A stretch of 64,000 nt of DNA. Source: Bacillus cereus. Its GTDB lineage: Bacteria; Bacillota; Bacilli; Bacillales; Bacillaceae_G. Below, piece by piece: positions 30,780 through 44,547 of the stretch; within the stretch, counting starts at the first letter, position 1; every line of letters starts with the position of its first letter. A program made the translations under genes and the position numbers. The DNA lies in the NCBI RefSeq assembly GCF_002584535.1, contig NZ_NUOT01000008.1, positions 124,001 through 188,000 on the forward strand. Direction: 5' to 3'. The notes beneath the pieces were generated by a model. It made no database searches and had not been told where the DNA came from. It worked only from the letters and a program-made list of their open reading frames with translations.

Positions 30780-31847
30780 ATGACTTCAAGAATAAAGAAA
30801 ATACAAGAACAGCTAGATCGATATGGAATAGATGGATTACTCATTACGAAAAAGGAAAATCGCCAGTATGCAACTGGATTTACAGGTAGCGCTGGTACCG
30901 TATTACTATCTGCAACTGAAGCTGTATTCATTACAGATTTCCGCTATGTCGATCAAGCAAAGACACAGGTACAAGAATCTGAAATCATTATGCATAAAGG
31001 AAACATGGAACAAGAGATCGCAAATCATATAACTAAATTAAACATCCAAAGACTAGGAATTGAAGAAAATAATATGACCTTACAACAGTATAGTTCGTTA
31101 AAAAAATATACAAACATCGAACTTGTACAAGTAAGTGAACTAGTAGAAACAATCCGTGCCATTAAGGAAGAATCTGAAATCGAAACAATCAAAATTGCAG
31201 CACGTATCGCTGATGAAGCATTTCAACATATAACAGGATTTCTAAAACCCGGTGTATCTGAATTTGATGTCCGAGATGAATTAGAGTTTTTTATGCGAAA
31301 ACAAGGAGCTTCTTCCTCATCATTTAACATTATCGTAGCTTCTGGAGTCCGTTCTTCTCTTCCTCACGGCGTTGCCACAAATAAGATGATTGAAAACGGA
31401 GATATGGTTACATTAGATTTTGGTGCACTTTACAATGGGTATTGCTCTGATTTAACACGTACTATCGCGATTGGAAGTTACTCCAAAGAATTTGAAAAGA
31501 TATATGGTATTGTATTAGAAGCATTAAAACGAGGAACCGAAGCAATCCGGCCTGGCGAATCAGCAAAAACAATTGATGATGTAACAAGAAATTACATTAC
31601 AGATCACGGTTACGGTGAATACTTTGGTCATTCTACTGGCCATGGCGTTGGATTAGAACTTCATGAACCACTTCGATTATCAAAAGAAAGTAAATCAACT
31701 TTACAGGAAGGAATGGTTGTGACTGTTGAACCAGGTATTTATATCCCTAGCTGGGGTGGCTGTAGAATTGAAGATGATATTGTCATTACAAAAGATGGAC
31801 ATGAAGTAATTACAAAGGCGAATAGAGACCTTATTGTTATAGGCTAA
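30780..31847 (+). CDS. M24 family Xaa-Pro peptidase (aminopeptidase P / prolidase-like)
   Basis: A 355-aa metallopeptidase cleaving peptides at an Xaa-Pro bond. The N-terminal creatinase-like domain is 1-125. The catalytic pita-bread domain has metal ligands D213, D224, H288, E317 and E331, plus H295 in GHSTGHGVGLELHE. There is no signal peptide, so it is cytoplasmic. The ATG follows GGGAGG. Its sigma-54 promoter suggests control by nitrogen or amino-acid (proline or peptide) supply; that is inference. Dipeptidase and aminopeptidase P activity cannot be separated from sequence alone. Confidence 0.92.
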   Translation: MTSRIKKIQEQLDRYGIDGLLITKKENRQYATGFTGSAGTVLLSATEAVFITDFRYVDQAKTQVQESEIIMHKGNMEQEIANHITKLNIQRLGIEENNMTLQQYSSLKKYTNIELVQVSELVETIRAIKEESEIETIKIAARIADEAFQHITGFLKPGVSEFDVRDELEFFMRKQGASSSSFNIIVASGVRSSLPHGVATNKMIENGDMVTLDFGALYNGYCSDLTRTIAIGSYSKEFEKIYGIVLEALKRGTEAIRPGESAKTIDDVTRNYITDHGYGEYFGHSTGHGVGLELHEPLRLSKESKSTLQEGMVVTVEPGIYIPSWGGCRIEDDIVITKDGHEVITKANRDLIVIG

Positions 31848-31858
31848 TAAGAAACTCT

Positions 31859-31902
31859 CCTCTATGTAATGATTCTTTCATTTATCATAGGGGCGTTTTT
31901 TT
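31859..31902 (+). terminator. Terminator of the Xaa-Pro peptidase gene
   Basis: CCTCTATG (31859-31866) pairs with CATAGGGG (31886-31893, one G-U), with a long loop, then CG and T7. It ends a monocistronic transcript. Confidence 0.75.
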
Positions 31903-31980
31903 CTTATTATTCTAACAGGAATTCCTGCCTACATAGAGAAATCTTTCTATAAAGATGTCATTTACTAGGAGGAATTTTGA

Positions 31981-32505
31981 TTGAATTTCGTAATTGATAA
32001 GATCGATGGATTAAACACAGAGTTTTCAAAACTTGTTTCTATGATGAATTATGCTCGTTACACAACAATGCAAGATGTACAAGATTTAACAATTGAAGAA
32101 CTCGATTATTTGTACGATGATACGGCAAACTCTGTTGGTATGCTTTTGTATCATATGGCTGCAGTTGAGTTTTATTATCAAATTCATACCTTTGAAGACC
32201 GCGAGCCGACAGACGAAGAATTAGAACGTTGGTTGCCAGGAGTTGAATTGGGCGACCTTGGACGCCAAAACATTAAAAATCACCCAATAGAATACTATAT
32301 AAATACTTTACAAGAGGTTCGTGCTAAAACGATAGCAACGTTCCAATCCCTTCCGGATGAGTGGCTCTATAAGACAACACCGTTTTGGCATGACAAACCT
32401 GCAAATAACTACTTTAAATGGTTCCATGTCTTTGAAGACGAAATCAGCCATCGTGGGCAAATTCGATTGATTAAAAAGATGCATAAAACTCATGTTGTAA
32501 AATAA
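31981..32505 (+). CDS. DinB-like domain protein (DUF664-type four-helix metal protein)
   Basis: A 174-aa protein with the DinB/YfiT-like pattern: an early helix, YHMAAVEF with H58, and the C-terminal FHVFEDEISHRGQI with H149 and H157. The usual HxxxH has D153 in place of the first His. The start is TTG at 31981, fixed by AGGAGG 8-9 nt upstream; no ATG fits. Members are often thiol-dependent transferases (bacillithiol S-transferase type) or DNA-damage-induced proteins of unknown role. The function here is not known. Confidence 0.75.
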   Translation: MNFVIDKIDGLNTEFSKLVSMMNYARYTTMQDVQDLTIEELDYLYDDTANSVGMLLYHMAAVEFYYQIHTFEDREPTDEELERWLPGVELGDLGRQNIKNHPIEYYINTLQEVRAKTIATFQSLPDEWLYKTTPFWHDKPANNYFKWFHVFEDEISHRGQIRLIKKMHKTHVVK

Positions 32506-32506
32506 T

Positions 32507-32541
32507 AAAAAGTGCTATCTCTTAACGAGGTAGCACTTTTT
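32507..32541. terminator. Bidirectional terminator between convergent genes
   Basis: AAAAAGTGCTATCTC and GAGGTAGCACTTTTT form a 15-bp stem with a 5-nt loop. It serves the DinB-like gene on the plus strand and the small membrane-protein gene on the minus strand, whose stop lies at 32540. Confidence 0.9.
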
Positions 32542-32920
32542 ATGTTTTAAATTCATTATCTACTAATAATTTTCCATTTACTTTTGTGACAATTATGCCC
32601 ACTATGATTAAAATAGCAATTAAATATAGTAACTTAGGAAAAGATAACCACCCTTGGAGAATCTGCATCGTGTTCATTTGTTTACCGCCTTCCATTAAGA
32701 TGAATGGGAGCGTACTCATTAAAACAACGTACTCAACACTTAAAATCAGCTTCTTTTTTCGGCCATATGTTTTCCATTCTCCCCGGCGATATAATAAAGC
32801 AAAAATCAATCCAACTACAGCAATCATAACCGCTATCCAATCACTTTCAATGAATCGACTTGAAATAATAGATACAATTAAATAAGTCATCACACCATAA
32901 AAACCTATTTTCTTAAACAT
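32540..32920 (-). CDS. Small integral membrane protein of unknown function
   Basis: I do not recognise this 126-aa protein. It has four likely membrane helices (about 5-22, 27-42, 58-75, 95-113) and a basic cytoplasmic loop RRGEWKTYGRKKK between the second and third. The ATG at 32920 follows AAAGGAGGG. Upstream in-frame codons would encode the ribosome site itself. It has a candidate extended -10 promoter beside a palindrome. No neighbour suggests a role. Confidence 0.7.
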   Translation of the reverse strand: MFKKIGFYGVMTYLIVSIISSRFIESDWIAVMIAVVGLIFALLYRRGEWKTYGRKKKLILSVEYVVLMSTLPFILMEGGKQMNTMQILQGWLSFPKLLYLIAILIIVGIIVTKVNGKLLVDNEFKT

Positions 32921-32957
32921 AAGCCCTCCTTTCATTCCATTTTTTAGGATTATTTGT

Positions 32958-32986
32958 ATTATAACATTCATTATAACCGTAAGTAA
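32958..32986 (-). promoter_or_regulatory. Candidate promoter of the small membrane protein gene
   Basis: An extended -10 TGTTATAAT on the minus strand (hexamer 32958-32963, TGT at 32964-32966). The -35 position (about 32981-32986, TTACTT) is poor and falls inside the palindrome at 32975-33006. Confidence 0.45.
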
Positions 32987-33006
32987 GATTTTCTTTACTT
33001 ACGGTT
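32975..33006. repeat. Perfect 12-bp inverted repeat (possible operator)
   Basis: AACCGTAAGTAA (32975-32986) and TTACTTACGGTT (32995-33006) around 8 bp. There is no U-run on either side, so an operator is more likely than a terminator. It covers the -35 region of the minus-strand promoter and is about 130 bp upstream of the plus-strand DUF2651-like gene. Confidence 0.65.
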
Positions 33007-33141
33007 TCTCTTTGTGAATTGTTGCAATATACTGATTTTACAAAGGGATTTTTAACCCCTCGTTGAAATTATATTAGAAGAACAATATTCTCAAAACGTT
33101 TACGAGAAACAGATTACTTCTTCAAAAAAGGGGACATGACC

Positions 33142-33396
33142 ATGAATGAATTGGTGTTCGTCTTATTTATTTGGCCATTACTTATTTTCATTGTTTCAGT
33201 AATTGGAACACGTAGAACAAAAACATATTACGTGATGCCAATTGTAACGTTTGCTATTTTTCTCATAATAGGAGTTACATTGTTTCCCCCATCCTTTTTC
33301 TTTTGGATTGGCATGTATTGCATTTTCTCATTTATCGTTTCTTATATGACTTTATTATTTGTAAAGGGCTATGAAGCTGCAGAGGGGAGACACTAA
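33142..33396 (+). CDS. DUF2651/YbeF-like small membrane protein
   Basis: An 84-aa protein with three hydrophobic segments (about 3-20, 31-47, 52-72) and a short charged tail. The pattern FVLFIWPLLIFIVSVIGTRRTKTYYVMPIVTF resembles the YbeF/DUF2651 family of Bacillus by recollection, with moderate certainty. The ATG at 33142 is 8 nt from AAGGGG. The ATG at 33136 is too close to it. No function is known. Confidence 0.6.
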   Translation: MNELVFVLFIWPLLIFIVSVIGTRRTKTYYVMPIVTFAIFLIIGVTLFPPSFFFWIGMYCIFSFIVSYMTLLFVKGYEAAEGRH

Positions 33397-33534
33397 TATC
33401 TTTTATGTAAGTAATATAATCGCGCTCATAATATTGATAATTAAGAAAAATTCAGCACTTCTATGAGGTAGTCCTATTTCTTCGTATACAAGTGATCATC
33501 ACGAAAAAAATGATTGATTAAACATTCTTCCAGT

Positions 33535-33574
33535 AAAAAATTGGCTTCCTTTATATTAAGGAAGCCGATTTTTT
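33535..33574. terminator. Bidirectional terminator
   Basis: AAAATTGGCTTCCTT and AAGGAAGCCGATTTT pair over 15 bp with a 6-nt loop and A/T runs on both sides. It ends the XRE-cupin gene from one side and the DUF2651-like transcript from the other. Confidence 0.88.
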
Positions 33575-33584
33575 AGGTTACTTA

Positions 33585-34139
33585 TTAACTTGGATAATAT
33601 ATCGTCATACTTAATCTAGCTAATGTTTCTCCCGAATTATAATATGTATGTGGTCTATCAGCCTTAAACCTGATTGAATCACCACTTTTTAATGTATAGT
33701 TGCATTCACTAACACGAATCGTTACTTCTCCATCAAAAACAGTAATAAATTCCTCAGTTCCCTCTTTATGGGATTCGGAACTTAATACTCCGTCTTTTTC
33801 AATTTCAACAGCGTACACTTCAAATCGTCTATCCTCTTGGAATGGAAAAGAAGGATAGACTCTATATCTTCCATTGTCTTCAGACAATACTTGAATTTCA
33901 TTTCTTAATACCACAGTAGTATCAGGCTGCGGATTATTTATTAAAGCAGTAAAGGAAACCTTCAATCCATTCGCTATTTTCCAAATTGTTGTAAGAGTTG
34001 GACTAGATTCACCTCTTTCAATTTGCCCTATCATCGTTTTACTTACTCCACTTAATTGAGAGACCTTTTCTAAACTCAATTTCTCCTTCTCTCTGATCGC
34101 TTTTAAATTTCTTGCAAGAATAAGATGAATTTCTTCCAT
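33585..34139 (-). CDS. XRE-cupin transcriptional regulator
   Basis: A 184-aa protein with a helix-turn-helix (about 9-64, SLEKVSQLSGVSKTMIGQIERG) and a C-terminal cupin domain (about 105-182, with SHKEGTEEFITVFDGEV and DRPHTYYN). Such proteins (SutR/PuuR-like) sense a small ligand in the cupin. The ATG at 34139 follows AGGAGTG. It is divergent from a LysE exporter, so it probably regulates that exporter and itself. The ligand is unknown but likely an amino acid or amine. Confidence 0.88.
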   Translation of the reverse strand: MEEIHLILARNLKAIREKEKLSLEKVSQLSGVSKTMIGQIERGESSPTLTTIWKIANGLKVSFTALINNPQPDTTVVLRNEIQVLSEDNGRYRVYPSFPFQEDRRFEVYAVEIEKDGVLSSESHKEGTEEFITVFDGEVTIRVSECNYTLKSGDSIRFKADRPHTYYNSGETLARLSMTIYYPS

Positions 34140-34159
34140 AAAATCACTCCTATCTATAT

Positions 34160-34226
34160 ACATTATAACGACCGATTTGTATAATAAAACACACAACGTT
34201 ATATTGTTCATTTTGGACATTATAAC
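34160..34226. repeat. Pair of ACATTATAAC repeats in the divergent regulator/exporter control region
   Basis: ACATTATAAC occurs at 34160-34169 and 34217-34226, in the same orientation 57 bp apart. The copies flank the lysE promoter, one near each gene start. They are candidate half-sites for the XRE-cupin regulator. Confidence 0.5.
34177..34205 (+). promoter_or_regulatory. Promoter of the LysE-family exporter gene
   Basis: TTGTAT (34177-34182), a 17-bp spacer and TATATT (34200-34205). The predicted start is just before the second ACATTATAAC copy. Confidence 0.62.
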
Positions 34227-34253
34227 ATACACCCATGAAAGGTAGGTCCAAAA

Positions 34254-34838
34254 ATGCCTTTATTTTCATTTTTGTTATTTGTTTTTATTAGCAGTTTTAC
34301 TCCAGGTCCCAATAACATCATGGCAATGACGTTTGCGAATAAACATGGATTAAAGAAAACCTTTACATTTTGTTTAGGAGTCAGTTTTGGATTTTTTGTT
34401 CTCACATTATTGTGTAGTTTTTTTAACATCATACTTACAAGTACTCTGCCAATCATTGAATTTCCTTTAACCATTTTTGGTGTAGCTTATATGCTATATT
34501 TGGCTTTTAAAACACTTACTAGTAAAGGAAATACGGGGGGAAATGATGAAGAGAATCGAAATCTTTTCTTAATAGGTATCTTGTTACAATTTGTGAATCC
34601 AAAAGGTATCCTTTTTGGGCTTACAGTAGTAGCAACCTTTATTCTCCCCTATTACCATTCCTATTCCAGCTTCCTTATTTACTCATTATTTTTAGGAATG
34701 GTTGGCTTAATGAGTACATTTAGTTGGAGTCTATTTGGCTCTATTTTTCAAAAGCTCTTATTACAATATAGACAGCAGTTTAATATAGTTATGGCAATTT
34801 TGTTGGTATTTAGTGCTGTATCCATTCTTGTTAAATAG
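34254..34838 (+). CDS. LysE/RhtB family amino-acid exporter
   Basis: A 194-aa membrane protein with about six helices and the family signature near the N-terminus (SSFTPGPNNIM, 13-23). Members export amino acids such as lysine, threonine or homoserine lactone-like compounds; the substrate cannot be read from sequence. The ATG at 34254 follows AAGGTAGG. It is divergent from an XRE-cupin regulator, a frequent gene pair in Bacillus. Confidence 0.9.
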   Translation: MPLFSFLLFVFISSFTPGPNNIMAMTFANKHGLKKTFTFCLGVSFGFFVLTLLCSFFNIILTSTLPIIEFPLTIFGVAYMLYLAFKTLTSKGNTGGNDEENRNLFLIGILLQFVNPKGILFGLTVVATFILPYYHSYSSFLIYSLFLGMVGLMSTFSWSLFGSIFQKLLLQYRQQFNIVMAILLVFSAVSILVK

Positions 34839-34842
34839 ATTA

Positions 34843-34884
34843 AAAAACACGACCGAGTTTCCCCCCACGGTCGTGTTTTCTTTG
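34843..34884. terminator. Bidirectional terminator between lysE and pyrE
   Basis: AAAACACGACCG and CGGTCGTGTTTT, a perfect 12-bp stem with a 12-nt C-rich loop and A/T runs on both sides. It ends the pyr operon on the minus strand and the exporter gene on the plus strand. Confidence 0.92.
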
Positions 34885-35513
34885 TTACGCTGTAATCCAA
34901 GCCTCGTCAGCTGGATTTTTACGCCACTCTTGTAATTTTTTCGTTTCAGCTTGTCCGATCATACCTTTTTCTGCTGCAACTTCAGTTAATGCACTGTAAT
35001 CACTTAAAGAATATGATGCTACGTTTGCTGCTTCTAGTTTCTCTTTTCCTGCCTCAAGCTCGTATGTGAAGATTGATACGATTCCTAATACTTCACAACC
35101 AGCCTCGCGAAGTGCTTCTACACATGTAATTGCACTACCTCCAGTTGAAATTAAGTCTTCTACTACTACTACTTTTTGACCTTTTTCTGCTTTTCCTTCG
35201 ATTTGGTTCCCTTTACCGTGTCCTTTTGCTTTGCTGCGTACGTAGCACATTGGTAAATCCATACGATCGCTTACCCATGCAGCGTGCGCGATACCAGCAG
35301 TTGCTGTTCCTGCAATAACTTCTACAGCCCCGAAGTGCTCTTTAATTAACTCTTCTAATCCAGATGCGATCGCTTGGCGTACTTTTGGATAAGATAAAGT
35401 TAAACGATTATCACAATAAATTGGTGATTTCATACCAGAAGACCAAGTAAATGGATCATTCGGTTGTAAAAATACTGCTCCAATTTCTAATAAATGTGAT
35501 GCGATTTCTTTTT

Positions 35514-35517
<4 letters not shown>
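34885..35517 (-). CDS. pyrE: Orotate phosphoribosyltransferase
   Basis: Joins orotate to PRPP to make OMP, 210 aa. The PRPP loop [14 protein letters not shown] is present, and the catalytic flexible loop lies around KAKGHGKGN. The ATG at 35517 overlaps the pyrF stop (4 nt) and follows GGAAGGTG. A GTG-type start farther up would be inside pyrF. It is the last gene of the ten-gene pyrimidine operon. Confidence 0.97.
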
Positions 35518-37916
<2,399 letters not shown>

Positions 37917-37920
<4 letters not shown>

Positions 37921-40900
37921 GCATGTACCACCTCGTGACGCTTTGTTGGCGCGATTTCTTTCATTGCGTGAGCCGAGAATGTCATTGATTCTAGTACTCT
38001 TAAAATTGCTCTTGTTGTATCAAGTGATGTTAAGCAAGCCACACCATTTTCTACTGATTCACGGCGAATGCGGAAACCATCACGCGCTGGTTGTTTTCCT
38101 TTTGTTAATGTATTGATTACAAACTGTGCTTTCCCTTGACGGATAATATCAAGTAAGTTGTAGTCTTCAGAATCAATTTTGTTTACAACTTGCACCGGAA
38201 TATTTTGCTCTGTTAACGATTTTGCTGTTCCAGCTGTTGCTAATAAGTTATAGCCGATTTCATGGAAGCGTTTTGCAATTTCCATTGCTTCTTCTTTATC
38301 TTTATCCGCTACAGTAATGATTACTGATCCGTGCGTTGGAATGTTAATTCCAGAAGCAACAAGTCCTTTATATAGTGCTTTTTCAAGCGTCAAGTCTTTA
38401 CCCATTACTTCCCCTGTTGATTTCATTTCAGGCCCTAATGTTGTATCAACTGAACGTAGTTTCGCAAATGAGAATACTGGGGCTTTTACATACACTTCAT
38501 TCTCTTCTGGGCGATAGCCAGTTTCATATCCTTGTTCTACAAGGTTTTGACCTAAAATAACTTTCGTTGCGATATTCGCCATTGGTACACCTGTAATTTT
38601 GCTTAAGAATGGTACTGTACGGCTCGCACGTGGGTTTACTTCAATTACATACACTTCGTCTTTGAATACTACAAACTGGATATTCAGTAATCCAACAATG
38701 TTTAATCCTTTTCCAAGTGCAATTGTATTTTCAATGATTTGTTCTTTCAGTTTTGCAGATAAGCTTTGCGGTGGATATACTCCAATTGAGTCACCAGAGT
38801 GAACTCCAGCGCGTTCAATATGTTCCATGATACCTGGAATGAATACATTTTCACCGTCTGAAATTGCATCTACTTCAATTTCTTTACCAACCATATAGCG
38901 GTCAATTAATACCGGATGATCCGCATGAACCTTAACCGCATTTTTCATGTAGTGCAGTAGTTCTTCTTGACGATATACGATTTCCATCGCACGCCCACCT
39001 AGTACGTAAGATGGTCTTACTAATACTGGGTAACCAATTTCTTCAGCGATTGCTACCGCTTGTTCTACAGTCGTTGCTGTTTTACCAACTGGTTGCGGAA
39101 TACCAAGCTGTGTTAAGGCTGCTTCAAATTTATCACGATCTTCTGCACGGTCTAAATCTTCAAGAGATGTTCCTAAAATTTTCACACCATGCGCTTCCAA
39201 TTTTGCAGCTAAGTTAATTGCCGTTTGTCCACCGAACTGAACGATAACACCTTCTGGTTTCTCTAAATCGATGATGTGCATTACATCTTCGATTGTTAAT
39301 GGCTCAAAGTATAACTTATCAGAAATACTGAAGTCTGTTGAAACTGTTTCTGGGTTATTATTAATAATAATCGCTTCATATCCAGCTTCTTTAATTGCCC
39401 ATACAGAGTGAACTGTTGCATAGTCAAATTCAACACCTTGACCGATGCGGATTGGACCAGATCCAAGTACAACTACGCTTTTACGATCTGTAACGATTGA
39501 TTCATTTTCATCGCCATATGTGCTGTAGTAGTAAGGCGTTGCAGATTCGAATTCTGCCGCACAAGTATCAACCATTTTGAATACTGGCGTCATATTATTT
39601 TCTTTACGCATATCGTAAATTTCACGCTCAGTTTTATTCCAAGCTGCTGCGATGTAGTGGTCACTGAATCCCATTTCTTTCGCAGATTGTAATACTTCCA
39701 TATTTCCTACATTCGCTTTTACTTCGCGTTCCATGTTTACGATGTTTTCAACTTTTTGTAAGAAGAAGAAGTCCATTTCACACCATGAGTTGATTTCTTC
39801 TTTCGTTACACCTTGACGAATTGCTTCTGCTACAATAAACAGGCGCTCATCATCCGCTTTAATAATGCGCTTTTTCATCGTTTCTTTATCAAGTTCTTTT
39901 AAGTGATCTAACTCTAAGTGATAAATGCCAAGTTCTAGAGAGCGAACCGCTTTTAATAATGATTCCTCTAAGTTACGTCCAATTGACATAACTTCACCAG
40001 TTGCCTTCATCTGTGTTCCAAGCGTTCTGTTCGCTGATTCAAACTTATCAAATGGCCAGCGTGGAATTTTTGAAACAACATAATCTAATGCTGGCTCGAA
40101 GCAAGCATATGTTTTTTGTGTTACTGGGTTTACAATTTCATCTAATGTTAAACCGACTGCAATTTTCGCCGCTAATTTTGCAATTGGATATCCAGTTGCT
40201 TTAGATGCTAGCGCAGATGAACGACTTACACGTGGATTTACTTCGATTACATAGTATTGGAAGCTATATGGATCAAGTGCAAGCTGAACGTTACATCCAC
40301 CTTCAATTCCTAATGCACGAATAATTCTTAATGAAGTATTACGTAACATTTGATATTCACGGTCACTTAATGTTTGGCTTGGCGCTATAACAATGGAATC
40401 TCCTGTATGCACACCAACTGGGTCAATATTTTCCATATTACATACTACAATCGCATTATCGTTCGCGTCGCGCATTACTTCATATTCAATCTCTTTAAAA
40501 CCAGCGATACTTTTTTCCAATAAGCATTGCGTTACTGGGCTATGTTTTAAACCGCTTGTTACAGTTTCAATTAGCTCTTTTTCATCATGGCAAATCCCGC
40601 CGCCAGTTCCGCCTAGCGTAAATGCAGGACGAACGATTACTGGATAACCAATTTCATTTACAAATTCATACGCTTCATCAAGGTTATGAATAATTTCACT
40701 AGGCGGTACTGGTTCGTTTAAATCTCTCATTAATGTACGGAATAAATCACGATCTTCCGCCTGCTCGATTGCTGATAATTTTGTGCCTAAAATTTCAACT
40801 CCGCACTCGTCAAGTACGCCTGATTTTGCAAGTTCAACAGCCATGTTTAAACCTGTTTGACCACCTAATGTTGGTAAGATCGCATCTGGACGTTCTTTGC

Positions 40901-41135
40901 GAATAATACGGCTTACGAATTCTAATGTTAATGGCTCAATGTATACTTTATCTGCTGTTGCAGTATCCGTCATAATTGTTGCTGGGTTTGAGTTAACAAG
41001 GATTACTTTGTAACCTTCCTCTTTAAGAGATTGACAAGCTTGTGTACCAGAATAATCAAACTCCGCTGCTTGCCCAATTACAATTGGTCCTGATCCGATT
41101 ACTAAAATTGTGTTAATGTCTAGGCGTTTTGGCAT
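37917..41135 (-). CDS. carB: Carbamoyl-phosphate synthase large subunit (pyrimidine)
   Basis: A 1072-aa enzyme made of two homologous ATP-grasp halves (about 1-400 and 550-935), an oligomerisation region, and a C-terminal MGS-like allosteric domain (about 940-1072). It makes carbamoyl phosphate from bicarbonate, ATP and ammonia supplied by Car[10 protein letters not shown] and GSGPIRIGQ begin the two halves. Its start overlaps carA by 16 bp. In the pyr operon it is also called pyrAB. Confidence 0.97.
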
Positions 41136-42213
41136 AACTCTTCCCCTTCTTTCTTGAAGTTTTCAATCATTGTTAAGAAATCTTCGAATAAATCATTTGC
41201 ATCTTCTGGTCCTGCTGAAGCTTCTGGATGGTATTGTACTGTAAATGCTGGGAATTTCTTATGACGAAGACCTTCTACTGTTCCATCATTTAAAGCTACA
41301 TGTGTAATTTCAAGCTCTGTATTTTCAACTGATGCTTCTTCTACTGCATAACCATGATTTTGAGAAGTAATTGCTACTTTTCCAGTTGCAAGGTGTTTTA
41401 CTGGATGGTTTAAACCACGGTGACCGAATTTTAACTTACTTGTATTTGCACCAGATGCTAAAGCGAATAATTGATGTCCAAGACAGATCCCAAATAAAGG
41501 TACTTTTCCAATGATTTCTTTTAACATTTCAATCGCTTCCGGTACATCTTTTGGATCCCCAGGTCCATTACTTAACATAATTCCATCTGGGCTTAGGCGT
41601 AAAATTTCTTCAGCTGTTGTATTGTAAGGTACAACAATTACATCACAGTCGCGCTTATTTAATTCTCGTAAAATACCATGTTTCATTCCGAAGTCAACAA
41701 GTACAACACGATGACCACGGCCTGGGCTTGGGTATGGATCTTTTGTTGATACGCGTTTTACATGATCTGTAAAGACTGTCGCTTTTAATTGGCTAACGAT
41801 GTATTCTACATCCGCATCCATGTTGCAAAGACGTCCGCGTAATGTTCCATATTGACGAATTTTTCGCGTTAATTTTCTTGTATCAATTCCTGCTAATCCA
41901 GGAATATTTCTTTCTTTTAAATATGCATCTAACGAAATTTCACTTCGGAAGTTAGATGGATGATCACAAATTTCGTTTACAATTAAACCATTTACAGATG
42001 GATGAATAGATTCAAAGTCATCACGATTAATTCCGTAGTTTCCGATTAACGGATACGTAAATGTTACAATTTGACCGCAATATGATGGATCAGATAATGT
42101 TTCTTGATATCCTGTCATTCCTGTTGTAAATACAACCTCACCTGACTTTTCGATTTCTCCTCCGAAACCTTTTCCAATTAATACTGTTCCATCTTCTAAG
42201 ATAAGTTGTCTTT

Positions 42214-42217
<4 letters not shown>
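41120..42217 (-). CDS. carA: Carbamoyl-phosphate synthase small subunit (pyrimidine)
   Basis: A 365-aa glutamine amidotransferase. The C-terminal class I GATase domain has the nucleophile elbow FGICLGHQ and the catalytic HPE of [11 protein letters not shown]. The N-terminal half is the usual CarA domain. The ATG at 42217 ([10 protein letters not shown]) follows GGAGAG and overlaps the pyrC stop by 4 nt. An upstream reading lies within pyrC. Also called pyrAA. Confidence 0.96.
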
Positions 42218-44407
<2,190 letters not shown>

Positions 44408-44460
44408 TCATCTTTCTGATTTTTATGATAACACCTTTGGTATTTATATAACAATAACTG

Positions 44461-44545
44461 CATAAAAATACCCTAGTCATGTGAGACTAGGGTGCAAGAA
44501 AGAAGCTCCCCTTTTTCGTCTCACAGGACTGAATTAAAAGGTTGT
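44461..44545 (-). promoter_or_regulatory. PyrR-dependent attenuator in the pyrP-pyrB gap
   Basis: On the minus strand the PyrR-binding loop core AGTCCTGTGAGAC is at about 44518-44534. The terminator stem ACCCTAGTC/GACTAGGGT follows (44470-44493), then a U-rich ATTTTT. PyrR with UMP would favour termination before pyrB. This is the third, promoter-distal attenuator. Confidence 0.88.
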
Positions 44546-44547
44546 TT

